Virus record (IMG/VR): IMGVR_UViG_3300027714_000138 | Location: 1-22,284 of that record | From: a virus | Length of the DNA: 22,284 nt | Strand: one strand, 5' to 3' | In this document: positions 11,810 through 19,010 of the stretch, in pieces | Numbering within the stretch: the stretch's first letter is position 1 | Layout of the letters: each line of letters begins with the position of its first letter | Made by a program: the position numbers and the translations under genes | Notes under the pieces: model-generated | What the model saw: the letters and a program-made list of their open reading frames with translations, nothing else | Told to the model about the DNA's origin: nothing | Database searches by the model: none

Positions 11810-11988
11810 GATAATTCTAATTGAGTTTCATTAAATATATGTAACATTTTTAAATGATCTAATTCTGCTACTAATCGCACGTCTCCTGCAGTTGTTTCAA
11901 ATACTGATACTATTGTTCCTGGAAATTTGTAGCCTTTTGGTTTATAAACTTTATCTCCTACTTTAAATTTGCTATTTATTTTTTTCAT
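11806..11988 (-). CDS. SH3/KOW-like small protein, 60 aa
   Basis: The start FKVGDKVYKPKGYKFPGTIV followed by SVFETTAGDVRLVAEL is typical of small SH3-like beta barrels (KOW/CarD/Tudor-like): a V-G-D-x-V turn, then P-G-T-I-V, then a closing strand LHIFNETQLEL. Such stand-alone proteins are frequent in T4-like phages; ligands are usually unknown. It lies 3 nt after the DUF3820-like gene and overlaps the next by 4 bp. Confidence 0.75.
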   Translation of the reverse strand: MKKINSKFKVGDKVYKPKGYKFPGTIVSVFETTAGDVRLVAELDHLKMLHIFNETQLELS

Positions 11989-11991
11989 TTT

Positions 11992-12213
11992 TTATTTTTT
12001 ATATTCTGTTATATCTAAATCATAGTTAGGTTTTATACCTTCATATGGATCATATCGGGTTGATTGCGTTGTAGTCTTAACTGCAATTGATTTAAATGTA
12101 CGCTCTTTTAACATTTCTGGTCGATTCTCACTAACCCATTTAACGTACCATGGAGCAATTGTTTTAACATGTTCTACGGTTAAACCTATATATTTTCCTG
12201 ATCTAAATTTCAT
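11992..12213 (-). CDS. DUF3820-like protein, 73 aa
   Basis: The N-terminus RSGKYIGLTVEHVKTIAPWY followed by VKWVSEN matches the short pattern G-K-Y-x-G-x-T-x-x-x-V...P-x-Y-x-x-W shared by DUF3820 proteins and by tails of some DnaQ-type exonucleases. The rest is polar with Thr/Tyr-rich stretches. The motif probably contacts nucleic acid or protein; it has no catalytic residues of its own. It overlaps the end of HPRT by 11 bp. Confidence 0.7.
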   Translation of the reverse strand: MKFRSGKYIGLTVEHVKTIAPWYVKWVSENRPEMLKERTFKSIAVKTTTQSTRYDPYEGIKPNYDLDITEYKK

Positions 12214-12727
12214 ATATCATATTATAGTTTCTACAATGACCGTTATCATTGTCTAATCCGTAACCAATAACCCATTCATTATTTATTTCAAAAACATTAT
12301 AATGTTCATCTACAAATACATTTGGTACTAGTAAAGGAGGAGAACTTTTTCTTTTCAATAAGGTTACTATTGATATCATTGAAGGATCTTTAACCTTTAA
12401 ATAGTCAATAACTGCATTGATGGTATTGCCAGTATCATATATATCATCAACTATATATACATGTTTACCTTTAATTGAAGTTTCTAAGTCTTTTGTTATT
12501 TGAACATCGCCTTGTTTCTTTTTTGAAATATATGATTTAACTCTCATAAAATCACACTCAATATCAAATGTAATATTTTTTAAGAAGTCTGAGTAAAACA
12601 TAAAACATCCATTTAATAATCCAACAAATATTACTGGAGTCTTATCATCTCGATGCTTATCATTAATCTGTTTTGCTACAATTTTACTTTGTATATTAAT
12701 TTCTTGTTGTGTAAATAACTGTTTCAT
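12203..12727 (-). CDS. hpt: Hypoxanthine phosphoribosyltransferase-like enzyme, 174 aa
   Basis: Transfers a ribose-5-phosphate group from PRPP to a purine base (hypoxanthine or guanine) in purine salvage. The PRPP-binding loop is IVDDIYDTGNTI (92-103). Other family landmarks are VGLLNGCFMFYSDFLK (35-50), the K-S-Y segment (64-66) where the flexible loop begins, VTLLKRK (121-127) and VIGYGLDNDNGHCRN (153-167), the HPRT C-terminal signature. The length is normal (about 175-180). It overlaps neighbours by 1 and 11 bp and shares a unit with a MazG-like protein, so it may shape the purine pool during infection. Family assignment is firm; the preferred base cannot be told. Confidence 0.92.
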   Translation of the reverse strand: MKQLFTQQEINIQSKIVAKQINDKHRDDKTPVIFVGLLNGCFMFYSDFLKNITFDIECDFMRVKSYISKKKQGDVQITKDLETSIKGKHVYIVDDIYDTGNTINAVIDYLKVKDPSMISIVTLLKRKSSPPLLVPNVFVDEHYNVFEINNEWVIGYGLDNDNGHCRNYNMIYEI

Positions 12728-12984
12728 TACTCTCCGTATAAATTAAATTTCTTTGGTTTAGTTTGTTCTATTTGTTTTTGTTCATATCTAATAGCATATA
12801 ATTTACTGTCTAATGGAGCTAGTCTAAATTCTGCTTTATCTCCATGTATACTAAACCAAGCTTCTAATGCATCTGTTAAACTATTATGTACTGTATCAGC
12901 TGAGTCGTCTACTAATATCCAATTATCGCCTGGTGGTACTCTCCTGGCTATCAACTCATTAACCTCTATTTGTTCTGTCTTCAT
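12727..12984 (-). CDS. Hypothetical protein, 85 aa
   Basis: A soluble alpha/beta-looking protein: WILVDDSADTVHNSLTDALE, then AWFSIHGDKAEFRLAPL and a Lys/Gln-rich tail. It shows no recognised domain and no Cys. The stop overlaps the HPRT start by 1 nt. It lies 12 nt after the 53-aa membrane gene. Confidence 0.8.
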   Translation of the reverse strand: MKTEQIEVNELIARRVPPGDNWILVDDSADTVHNSLTDALEAWFSIHGDKAEFRLAPLDSKLYAIRYEQKQIEQTKPKKFNLYGE

Positions 12985-12996
12985 ACTATATTATAA

Positions 12997-13158
12997 TTAT
13001 TCTTTTGGGAATTTCCAAACCGTTTTGCGTTTTTTTCTTTGTTTAATAAGTTTAATAACATATTCTGATAGTAAAAACATTGTTAATAATACTCCAGAAC
13101 TTACCAATGTTACTAATATTAATACTACCATGTAGTTTAAAAGTGATACTTCTTCCAT
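12997..13158 (-). CDS. Single-pass membrane protein, 53 aa
   Basis: Starts MEEVSLLNYMVVLILVTLVS; a membrane segment of about 25 residues (8-32) and then a strongly basic tail (KLIKQRKKRKTVWKFPKE), so an N-out/C-in orientation is likely. It sits 2 nt after the nuclease-like gene. Function unknown. Confidence 0.7.
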   Translation of the reverse strand: MEEVSLLNYMVVLILVTLVSSGVLLTMFLLSEYVIKLIKQRKKRKTVWKFPKE

Positions 13159-13160
13159 AC

Positions 13161-13703
13161 TTATAATTCTATCTTTGTTGCATACTTTAATAACATTTCT
13201 GTATTATCTCTTGTATAACTTTCTTTGCGTTTACTTTTACCTTCTAGTTGCATATCACGATAAAACATTACATCATATGTTTTGCAATACTTAGCATGAT
13301 TTAATGATACATGCTTATAAAATGTGCTAGATTTTATAACATAAATAGCATTTTGTGCTGGATGGTGAAATGATATTGTATCACACTTTCCTCTTTTGTT
13401 TTCACCTAATCGTTTTGCAATTGCTGTTGTCTTAGTTCCTGTAATAACTAATTTTTTATGTTCATTTTTAATACCATTTGTAAATAAATGATCATATCCA
13501 TCGGCATCAACTACTTCGCCTTTACATTCAAAATGTGTTTCTAAATAGGGAAGTACTACCTGTTCTGATATTCTTCCTGCATTAACAGACATTGCTTTGC
13601 CTGACTCTAAAAACAGTCTAATCATTTCGTCTGTAATATGATTACTAACATATACTGGGAGAGTAATGACTCTTCCATCTTTTTGTTCTCTCTTTGTTAC
13701 CAT
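13161..13703 (-). CDS. Possible PD-(D/E)XK nuclease-like protein, 180 aa
   Basis: In the middle, GRISEQVVLPYLE (43-55) is followed by VDADGYDHLF (65-74) and NEHKKLVIT (80-88). E47, D71 and E81-x-K83 have the order and spacing of a PD-(D/E)XK active site with a helix carrying the Glu, as in restriction and repair endonucleases. Later, GKCDTISFHH and NAIYVI look like core strands. I see no HTH or zinc finger. The ATG at 13703 is preceded by 38 non-coding bp and no clear promoter. The alternative is an unrelated phage protein with chance spacing, so the fold call is tentative; that it is a gene is clear. Confidence 0.6.
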   Translation of the reverse strand: MVTKREQKDGRVITLPVYVSNHITDEMIRLFLESGKAMSVNAGRISEQVVLPYLETHFECKGEVVDADGYDHLFTNGIKNEHKKLVITGTKTTAIAKRLGENKRGKCDTISFHHPAQNAIYVIKSSTFYKHVSLNHAKYCKTYDVMFYRDMQLEGKSKRKESYTRDNTEMLLKYATKIEL

Positions 13704-13741
13704 GGTTTATTTATTTTTTATCATTTATATTCTCAACTTTT

Positions 13742-14164
13742 TCATATTGAAGAATTTATTCCCAATATATTTTCATTTTCTTTTTTAAGCTTATCTCTTA
13801 CTCTATCAGCTATAGGTATTGAATCTCCCATTTCATCTATCCTAACAAAGGTTATATTTGTAGCAAGTATAACATTTTGTTTGCCATTATAAACATTATG
13901 AGAACGAGCTTCTAGTTTTAAATTAATTGATGTAGCGCCAATTGACGCAACCTTACCGTATATCTTTAATAATTGTCCTTCTCTAGCTGGTTTATTGAAT
14001 AGACATTTATCAATACTTTTAGTTACCATTCTTGGAGTATCACAATATTCAGATGCAAATCCAGCAGCTGCTGCATCTAACCATGCTAATAATTTACCAC
14101 CAAATAGATTTCCATGGAATCCTAAATCTGATTTCTTAATTGGATGTTGAGTTATATATTTCAT
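13742..14164 (-). CDS. Hotdog-fold acyl-CoA thioesterase-like protein, 140 aa
   Basis: Probably hydrolyses an acyl-CoA or related thioester. The block LGFHGNLFGGKLLAWLDAAA (14-33) is the YciA/acyl-CoA thioesterase signature (HGN-x-FGG...D, candidate catalytic Asp30). It is followed by FNKPAREGQLLKIYGKV (56-72), IGATSINLKLEA (75-86) and a final strand NITFVRID. The length fits a single hotdog domain, which would act as a dimer or hexamer. Its ATGA start overlaps the stop of a three-helix membrane protein. Phages rarely carry such a gene; a role in host lipid or CoA metabolism is the obvious guess, but the substrate is unknown. Confidence 0.88.
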   Translation of the reverse strand: MKYITQHPIKKSDLGFHGNLFGGKLLAWLDAAAAGFASEYCDTPRMVTKSIDKCLFNKPAREGQLLKIYGKVASIGATSINLKLEARSHNVYNGKQNVILATNITFVRIDEMGDSIPIADRVRDKLKKENENILGINSSI

Positions 14165-14478
14165 TGAATATATTGTGTCAAATACTGTGATACAAAGTAT
14201 GCTATCTTATATCCAACAAATCCGCCAAATGCAGTAGGTATAGGGAATAAAATAAACTTAGCTAATGATGTTGTATATTTAGGCCGGTTAATAACTTTAC
14301 TAATATAGAAGTAGTGTATTAAATAACCACATAGTACTGCTAGATCCATTCGTAGTGCAATGAAAGGAACTATTATTGCTCCACTAAATCCAAAAAAGAA
14401 ATTTTCCCAAATAGCATAACTAATCTCTTTGGGTTTTGCTTCTTTAAATTCATTAATGATTTTTTTTGTTCTTTTCAT
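14161..14478 (-). CDS. Multi-helix membrane protein, 105 aa
   Basis: A charged N-terminus (MKRTKKIINEFKEAKPKE) is followed by about three membrane segments (roughly 21-40 with FFFGFSGAIIVPFIAL, 43-58, 72-95 with FPIPTAFGGFVGYKIAYFV). No family is recognised. ATGA overlaps join it to the thioesterase and to the 54-aa membrane gene, giving a run of membrane proteins next to a lipid-related enzyme. Confidence 0.8.
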   Translation of the reverse strand: MKRTKKIINEFKEAKPKEISYAIWENFFFGFSGAIIVPFIALRMDLAVLCGYLIHYFYISKVINRPKYTTSLAKFILFPIPTAFGGFVGYKIAYFVSQYLTQYIQ

Positions 14479-14639
14479 ATGGTATTATTTCTGTTATAGT
14501 ATTCTTTATCTTTATTGTCATCTAATGTTGGATAATTTTCTTTTTGTTGTTTATTTCCATTATATATAATATTCCAAATAAGAAATATCAGATAAATAGA
14601 AAATAGAATAAATCCAACTCCAAAAAATAGTATATTCAT
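14475..14639 (-). CDS. Single-pass membrane protein, 54 aa
   Basis: Starts MNILFFGVGFILFSIYLIFL; a hydrophobic segment (2-26) and then an Asn/Lys/Asp-rich polar tail. It overlaps the upstream two-helix protein by 4 bp and the downstream membrane protein by 4 bp. Function unknown. Confidence 0.7.
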   Translation of the reverse strand: MNILFFGVGFILFSIYLIFLIWNIIYNGNKQQKENYPTLDDNKDKEYYNRNNTI

Positions 14640-14926
14640 TGCTTCTTAATTTGACTTATTGCTATACTAAATAATAGTATAGTTCCTGGCCAATGTGCTG
14701 AATATTGCGCTTCTGCAGTCATTCCAATTAATCCTAATCCTATTGAATATACCATACATGTAAAAGCAACACCAATTGGATACCACTTTAATATTTGATT
14801 TTTTATTTTCATTTTTTTATTTATTTTATTTTCATATGCCATTGGGGACGGTAATCCGGAGTAATGGCAATGTTTTTCTTTTTGTCTTTTAAAGGTTGAC
14901 ATCCAAACCCATTCTTTTTTCATCAT
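14636..14926 (-). CDS. Two-helix membrane protein, 96 aa
   Basis: Membrane segments lie at about 50-69 (IGVAFTCMVYSIGLGLIGM) and 79-92 (WPGTILLFSIAIS). The first 38 residues are basic and polar. The ATG at 14926 comes 1 nt after the stop of the VWA gene, which favours it. However, an internal ATG at 14812 (MKIKNQILKWYPIG) has a very A-rich upstream stretch and would give a compact 58-aa membrane protein; either could be used. No family is recognised. Confidence 0.65.
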   Translation of the reverse strand: MMKKEWVWMSTFKRQKEKHCHYSGLPSPMAYENKINKKMKIKNQILKWYPIGVAFTCMVYSIGLGLIGMTAEAQYSAHWPGTILLFSIAISQIKKQ

Positions 14927-14927
14927 T

Positions 14928-16880
14928 TTATATTGATTCTGATAGTTCTAAAAACTTATTATTCATTGATCTTGATATTTGAGTAAGGTTACTAGTGTCT
15001 ATAAATTCTGCATTCTTTCCATACATATCTTTAAAATATTTTCCAGCCCAGCCATTCTCTGCTTTGCCATCAATAAAATATGATAAAACATTAATACCTA
15101 ACTCTTTCATTTCATTAACAACTTTCTTTGTAAATTTAACTCCATTATAGCTATAAGCGGTACCGGTTACTGAACTTGGTGCTCCGTCTGAGTAGTTAAT
15201 GAATATACATTCATCTCCTTTAGCATCTGATTTAATATATGGTAATATACTTTTAAAAGATAAGCCTTCTGGAGTACATCCATAACATCTAAGATATGGA
15301 AAATATTTTTTAATCTTAGATATTTTATCCGTTGCACTGTCATATGCGTATACTGTAACTGTCTTTTCAACATTTCCAGACATATTACTTGTTCCTCGTA
15401 ATGATATTTGAACTCGGATGCCGGTTGTCATCGATGCTGCTTGTGCAATTGCTATAGCAGATTTAATAGCATTTCGAAATCTTTTGCCAGACATAGACCC
15501 AGATGCATCAATTGAAATATGTATAAAGAAATTCTTATATCGATCTGTTACAATTCTATGAAATACATTTGCATTCTGGAATCCTAATTGGGATATCAAT
15601 CTTCTATCAATTTTACCAGTATTTAGTCTAGTTGATTTTAATGATCTTTCTTCATTTCGTAGTTGTAACTTTTTACCTAATTGCTTACCTAATATAATGC
15701 CTTCGATTACTCCTTTTCCAGGACCATACCATGTGGAAGTATTTTCTCGTCCTTTTTTCAAGTTATAAGAATCAAATATTGAATCCATATGACACATAAC
15801 TGCATATGTCATTTTCTTTATAACAATACAATCAACATTAAATATATTTGCTCCTAAACTACCAGTCGTAACTGGATTATTTTCTGTGCCTGATTCCTTT
15901 AAACTTCTAATAATTGCATTATCTTTTTTTGATAATTTGCCAACTTTCTTAGAATTTCCATTTACAAAATCTCGTTGTTTTTGAGTTTCTTTATCTAATC
16001 GTTTCTTTTCATTGTCAGATAATTCATAAGAATAGTCTGGTTGTTTTTTATCAGATTTGTTTTCTTTTGTTTTAGTATTCTTTGCATCCGACTGAATAGA
16101 TTTAGTAACTAATTTATATACTTCAATTGCAATATTTAATGCATCTTCCGATGTAGTAAGTCTTTTAATATTTTTTAGATCAATTAGTTTCCATATAGTT
16201 GGTAACTCTTTTAATACATTTAATTGCCTATTTGGATTTGTTAAATTAATAATCCTAAACATATAGGAGTCCCAATCCTCATCTGTCTTTTCTTTTGACT
16301 TCAACGCTTTATCAACAATATTGGAATTGAAATATTTAGCATACATTGATTCGTAGTATCTTCTATATCCAGGCGCATTAGTATATACATGATAATCAAT
16401 TCTTCTATCTTCTACCCAATTGAATAAATCTTTTACATGAAACATATCAGATGTAGACATATTCATATCTGGATCTCCACCTCGTAGAGCTATATGCTGA
16501 TGAAATTTACTTCCTATACAAATTCTATCTAATAAATTAAAATTAGTAAATGCAATATGGGATCCTTCGTGTAATGCTAATCCTACAGTTGCATCAAAAT
16601 TCTTATCTTCAATTTTAGAGCCAATAGTAACTGACTCTCCATCTGTATAGCTTTCATCATTGTTTTGAAAATTTACTGGTATTTGTTTACCCGTTACAAT
16701 ATTAACAAAATTTCCTATAGCTCTCTGAGCAGATGCTAACTTTGTATAGTCAATTTGTTTTTTATTATTAACTGTATATGTAAAATCGGTGTCAATATCA
16801 TCAAACCAGAAGCTAGAAGCTGACTCTTCGTATTGCTTAACTGGATTTGCTATTTCCTTTCGTATTCTTATCTTTTTCAT
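14928..16880 (-). CDS. HExxH + von Willebrand A protein (CobT-like), 650 aa
   Basis: A zincin-like motif LALHEGSHIAF (H104-E-x-x-H108) is followed by NWVEDRRIDYHVY (about 155-165), where Glu157 is the likely third metal ligand, as in CobT-like proteins. A charged Lys-rich linker spans about 264-325. The C-terminal VWA domain has a complete MIDAS: D458-A-S460-G-S462, T536 in CTPEG and D565 in YSDG. The protein lies 82 bp downstream of a MoxR/CobS-like ATPase with its own type B promoter, so it fits the MoxR-VWA partner theme (CobS-CobT, RavA-ViaA), where the ATPase loads or remodels a VWA-held client. The client is unknown. Whether the zincin site cleaves peptides is also unknown. Confidence 0.92.
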   Translation of the reverse strand: MKKIRIRKEIANPVKQYEESASSFWFDDIDTDFTYTVNNKKQIDYTKLASAQRAIGNFVNIVTGKQIPVNFQNNDESYTDGESVTIGSKIEDKNFDATVGLALHEGSHIAFTNFNLLDRICIGSKFHQHIALRGGDPDMNMSTSDMFHVKDLFNWVEDRRIDYHVYTNAPGYRRYYESMYAKYFNSNIVDKALKSKEKTDEDWDSYMFRIINLTNPNRQLNVLKELPTIWKLIDLKNIKRLTTSEDALNIAIEVYKLVTKSIQSDAKNTKTKENKSDKKQPDYSYELSDNEKKRLDKETQKQRDFVNGNSKKVGKLSKKDNAIIRSLKESGTENNPVTTGSLGANIFNVDCIVIKKMTYAVMCHMDSIFDSYNLKKGRENTSTWYGPGKGVIEGIILGKQLGKKLQLRNEERSLKSTRLNTGKIDRRLISQLGFQNANVFHRIVTDRYKNFFIHISIDASGSMSGKRFRNAIKSAIAIAQAASMTTGIRVQISLRGTSNMSGNVEKTVTVYAYDSATDKISKIKKYFPYLRCYGCTPEGLSFKSILPYIKSDAKGDECIFINYSDGAPSSVTGTAYSYNGVKFTKKVVNEMKELGINVLSYFIDGKAENGWAGKYFKDMYGKNAEFIDTSNLTQISRSMNNKFLELSESI

Positions 16881-16895
16881 ATATCTCTTTTTTAT

Positions 16896-16924
16896 ATAAT
16901 AAGAAAATCATTTCATATATCCAA
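16896..16924 (-). promoter_or_regulatory. Type B promoter (TTGGAT-N17-TATTAT), VWA unit
   Basis: TTGGAT (16919-16924), 17 bp, TATTAT (16896-16901) on the minus strand. The distance to the VWA ATG is 15 nt. With no other type A or B promoter until 10.6 kb, it may drive all fifteen genes from 16880 down to 10645. Confidence 0.8.
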
Positions 16925-16962
16925 GAAAAAAGTTGGGTTCTTTGAAGATTATTTATTTATTT

Positions 16963-18108
16963 TTAATTTTCTACTACTTCTTGGTCTTGTAAATTGAAGA
17001 TGTCTTCATTTGCAGTTCCTAAATGTTTCTGAATAACTTGTTTTACAAATAACCTTTCGGAATCGCCGCCGCCAGCTGCATCAAAGAACGGAAGTATACC
17101 CACTTCGGATGCTTCTTCTAATGTAAAGCCATCTGCCAATAATTCACATATTCTAACTGTCATACGTGTTGATATCATAGTGCTAAGTTTGCCTTCTTCT
17201 GATTTCCATTCTGTTCTAGTTACGTCTGCAATATCAGCGACTGATTCTAATAGAGTATCTTCAACTCTATCTCCAAATCGTTTACTTAATAATGAATGTT
17301 CTCTTTCTTTAGATAATATATCTACTTCAATTACTTCAAATCTATCCATTAATGCTCTATCCAATACTCTCGTAGAGGTATATTCCGTACCAATATTTGC
17401 TGTTGCGATAAACGATACACCTTTAGCTACTTCTACTAATGGGGCATCTATATTCTCATCTAACCTCAAATATCGCTGGCCTTCATCTAATACAGTCATT
17501 AATATATTCCATGCTTCAGGATGCGCTCTAGACAGCTCATCTAAAAGGATTACAGCACTTTCTGTCTTAATAGCCTTAATGAATGCCGATTCATCAAACA
17601 GCGTCTCGTTGTTCTTAAAATGCGTATTACCAATTAATGTTGATCTAGGATCTTGAGTAGCTCCTAAGTTAAAATAAAAAAATGGTCTATTAGTTGCTAT
17701 AGGTAATGCTTTTGCTGCTTCTGTCTTACCAGAGCCGGCTGGTCCAACCATCATAATATTTTTACCTCTAACTGCAGATCTGATTAGATATTTCCATTTA
17801 ATATCTGTTATTTCCAAATGATCAGGCTTAATTGAAGGAGCATTGTTAATAAATGCTAATACAGGATCTGTATTTTCAATTAATTCTTTTTCTACTTTTT
17901 TAGGAGTTGGGGTAGGCAGCTGATCAGCGTTAATTCTTTTGCCTCTTTTACTAGTTGGATTAAATTTTAAGGCTTCGCCATTCTGATATGCAATTTTAAT
18001 CATATCCTCTCTAAAAAGATGAGTAATATCATCGCCTTCATTACTAATGACTTTTATGTATTCACCATCTTCTGTGGTAATGGATCCAAATATCTCTTTT
18101 TCTTTCAT
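16963..18108 (-). CDS. MoxR/CobS-like AAA+ ATPase, 381 aa
   Basis: Walker A GPAGSGKT (122-129), Walker B ILLDEL (187-192) followed by SRAHPEAWNILMTVLDEG, sensor 1 ATANIG (Asn238) and a candidate arginine finger in RALMDRFE (R252/R256) mark the MoxR/CobS branch of AAA+ proteins. About 80 N-terminal residues form a small separate domain. Cyanophages carry a similar gene annotated cobS, but no cobalamin genes are seen here, so I avoid that name. It sits between two type B promoters and just upstream of the VWA/zincin gene, its likely partner. It would form a ring that uses ATP to remodel a target held by the VWA protein. Confidence 0.92.
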   Translation of the reverse strand: MKEKEIFGSITTEDGEYIKVISNEGDDITHLFREDMIKIAYQNGEALKFNPTSKRGKRINADQLPTPTPKKVEKELIENTDPVLAFINNAPSIKPDHLEITDIKWKYLIRSAVRGKNIMMVGPAGSGKTEAAKALPIATNRPFFYFNLGATQDPRSTLIGNTHFKNNETLFDESAFIKAIKTESAVILLDELSRAHPEAWNILMTVLDEGQRYLRLDENIDAPLVEVAKGVSFIATANIGTEYTSTRVLDRALMDRFEVIEVDILSKEREHSLLSKRFGDRVEDTLLESVADIADVTRTEWKSEEGKLSTMISTRMTVRICELLADGFTLEEASEVGILPFFDAAGGGDSERLFVKQVIQKHLGTANEDIFNLQDQEVVEN

Positions 18109-18124
18109 ATCTTATTTTTTCTAT

Positions 18125-18153
18125 ATAATAAGAAATAAAGATATAAAATCCAA
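18125..18153 (-). promoter_or_regulatory. Type B promoter (TTGGAT-N17-TATTAT), MoxR gene
   Basis: TTGGAT (18148-18153), 17 bp, TATTAT (18125-18130) on the minus strand, 16 nt from the MoxR ATG and 3 bp after the stop of the SOD gene. Confidence 0.8.
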
Positions 18154-18156
18154 CCT

Positions 18157-18834
18157 TTAATTTGGTAAATTTGGTAATCGTTTTCCTACGGATTTCCAGC
18201 ATATTACTTCAAAGAAAGCATCAACATATTTTGCTCTGTCGTTTTTATACTTAAGATAATATGAATGTTCCCATAAATCTATTCCCATAAGTATCTGACC
18301 TGGCTCATTTATTACATCCATATATGGATTATCTTGATTAGCTGTATTAACTATACGTAATTGTCCTTTGTCATATAACAGCCAGGTCCAACCAGATCCA
18401 AAATTACTTGTTGCTTTATCTTTAAATTCAGATTTGAAGTTGTCTAATGATTTATATTGATCTTTTATTAAATTGTCAATCTCACTACCTTCTTCTATTT
18501 TACCTTTATCATCTGGATTAAGTTGATTAAACCAAATACTATGATTATAAAATCCACCGCCATTATTTCTAATGGTATCACTATATTGAGTTACTCCAGA
18601 TAAGATAACCTTTGCTGCTAACATCTGTCCTTCTTTATATTCTACAGGTATATTCTCTTCTTTGATAGCTTTATTCAATTTATCAATATATCCTTTGTAA
18701 TGCTTATCATAATGCAGTTCCATTGTCTCTGCATCAAATGCTGGCTCATAATCTTTAAATTTCCAATCCAACTTTACTGGAACAAATTCTTTTTGAGTTG
18801 TTTCTTCTGTTAATATATTTTTAAGTTTAATCAT
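18157..18834 (-). CDS. Fe/Mn superoxide dismutase with capsid-targeting N-terminus, 225 aa
   Basis: Converts superoxide to oxygen and hydrogen peroxide. The metal ligands are visible: H41 (TMELHYDKHY), H98 (YNHSIWF), D186 and H190 (GIDLWEHSYY). GGGFYNHSIW and SGWTWLLYDKG are core family blocks, and the rest has normal SOD length. Residues 1-10, MIKLKNILTE, are extra: they match the lysozyme N-terminus at 22161-22193 and have the form of T4 capsid-targeting peptides (MKTYQEFIAE), ending in a (L/I)-x-E site where the prohead protease cuts. I infer that SOD is packed into the head, trimmed after Glu10 and delivered with the DNA. Fe versus Mn cannot be decided. It is the last gene of its unit. 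Confidence 0.95.
   Translation of the reverse strand: MIKLKNILTEETTQKEFVPVKLDWKFKDYEPAFDAETMELHYDKHYKGYIDKLNKAIKEENIPVEYKEGQMLAAKVILSGVTQYSDTIRNNGGGFYNHSIWFNQLNPDDKGKIEEGSEIDNLIKDQYKSLDNFKSEFKDKATSNFGSGWTWLLYDKGQLRIVNTANQDNPYMDVINEPGQILMGIDLWEHSYYLKYKNDRAKYVDAFFEVICWKSVGKRLPNLPN
18802..18834 (-). repeat. 33-bp repeat encoding capsid-targeting peptide (copy 1)
   Basis: The first 33 bp of the SOD gene match the first 33 bp of the lysozyme gene (22161-22193) at 31 of 33 positions; both differences are synonymous third-base changes, so both encode the same 11 residues. Beyond that the genes are unrelated. This points to a movable leader module put in front of different cargo genes. Confidence 0.9.
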
Positions 18835-18836
18835 AA

Positions 18837-18998
18837 TTAATCTTTTGATATTTCATGAAAAGCTTTTTGATATGCGTCTACCTTAGCCATCTTAGGATGT
18901 TCATTCATGATTGTTTCTGCGTATCCCATTACTTCTTTTTGTATATGCAATGAGTGGGATTTAAATAATATTTCTTCTAATATATCTGAATTTGTCAT
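18837..18998 (-). CDS. Small hypothetical protein, 53 aa
   Basis: The product starts MTNSDILEEILFKSHSLHIQ, continues with a helix KEVMGYAETIMNEHPKMAKV and ends YQKAFHEISKD. It is an all-helical, soluble protein of a type I believe is common in T4-like phages, without known function. It ends 2 nt before the SOD start. Confidence 0.75.
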   Translation of the reverse strand: MTNSDILEEILFKSHSLHIQKEVMGYAETIMNEHPKMAKVDAYQKAFHEISKD

Positions 18999-19010
18999 AA
19001 TATTATATTT

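Noticed and set aside
16925-16962. Terminator after the MoxR gene
   Set aside because: On the minus strand only a 4-bp AAAG/CTTT pairing precedes a T-run; too weak to claim.
17180-17656. 158-codon open frame on the plus strand opposite the MoxR gene
   Set aside because: It is antisense to a clearly coding AAA+ gene, has low-complexity Ser/Asn composition typical of reverse-strand frames, and has no promoter or leader like those of real genes here.
16963-18108. Naming the ATPase cobS and assigning it to cobalamin synthesis
   Set aside because: No other cobalamin gene is present and MoxR-type ATPases are widespread; the general name is safer.
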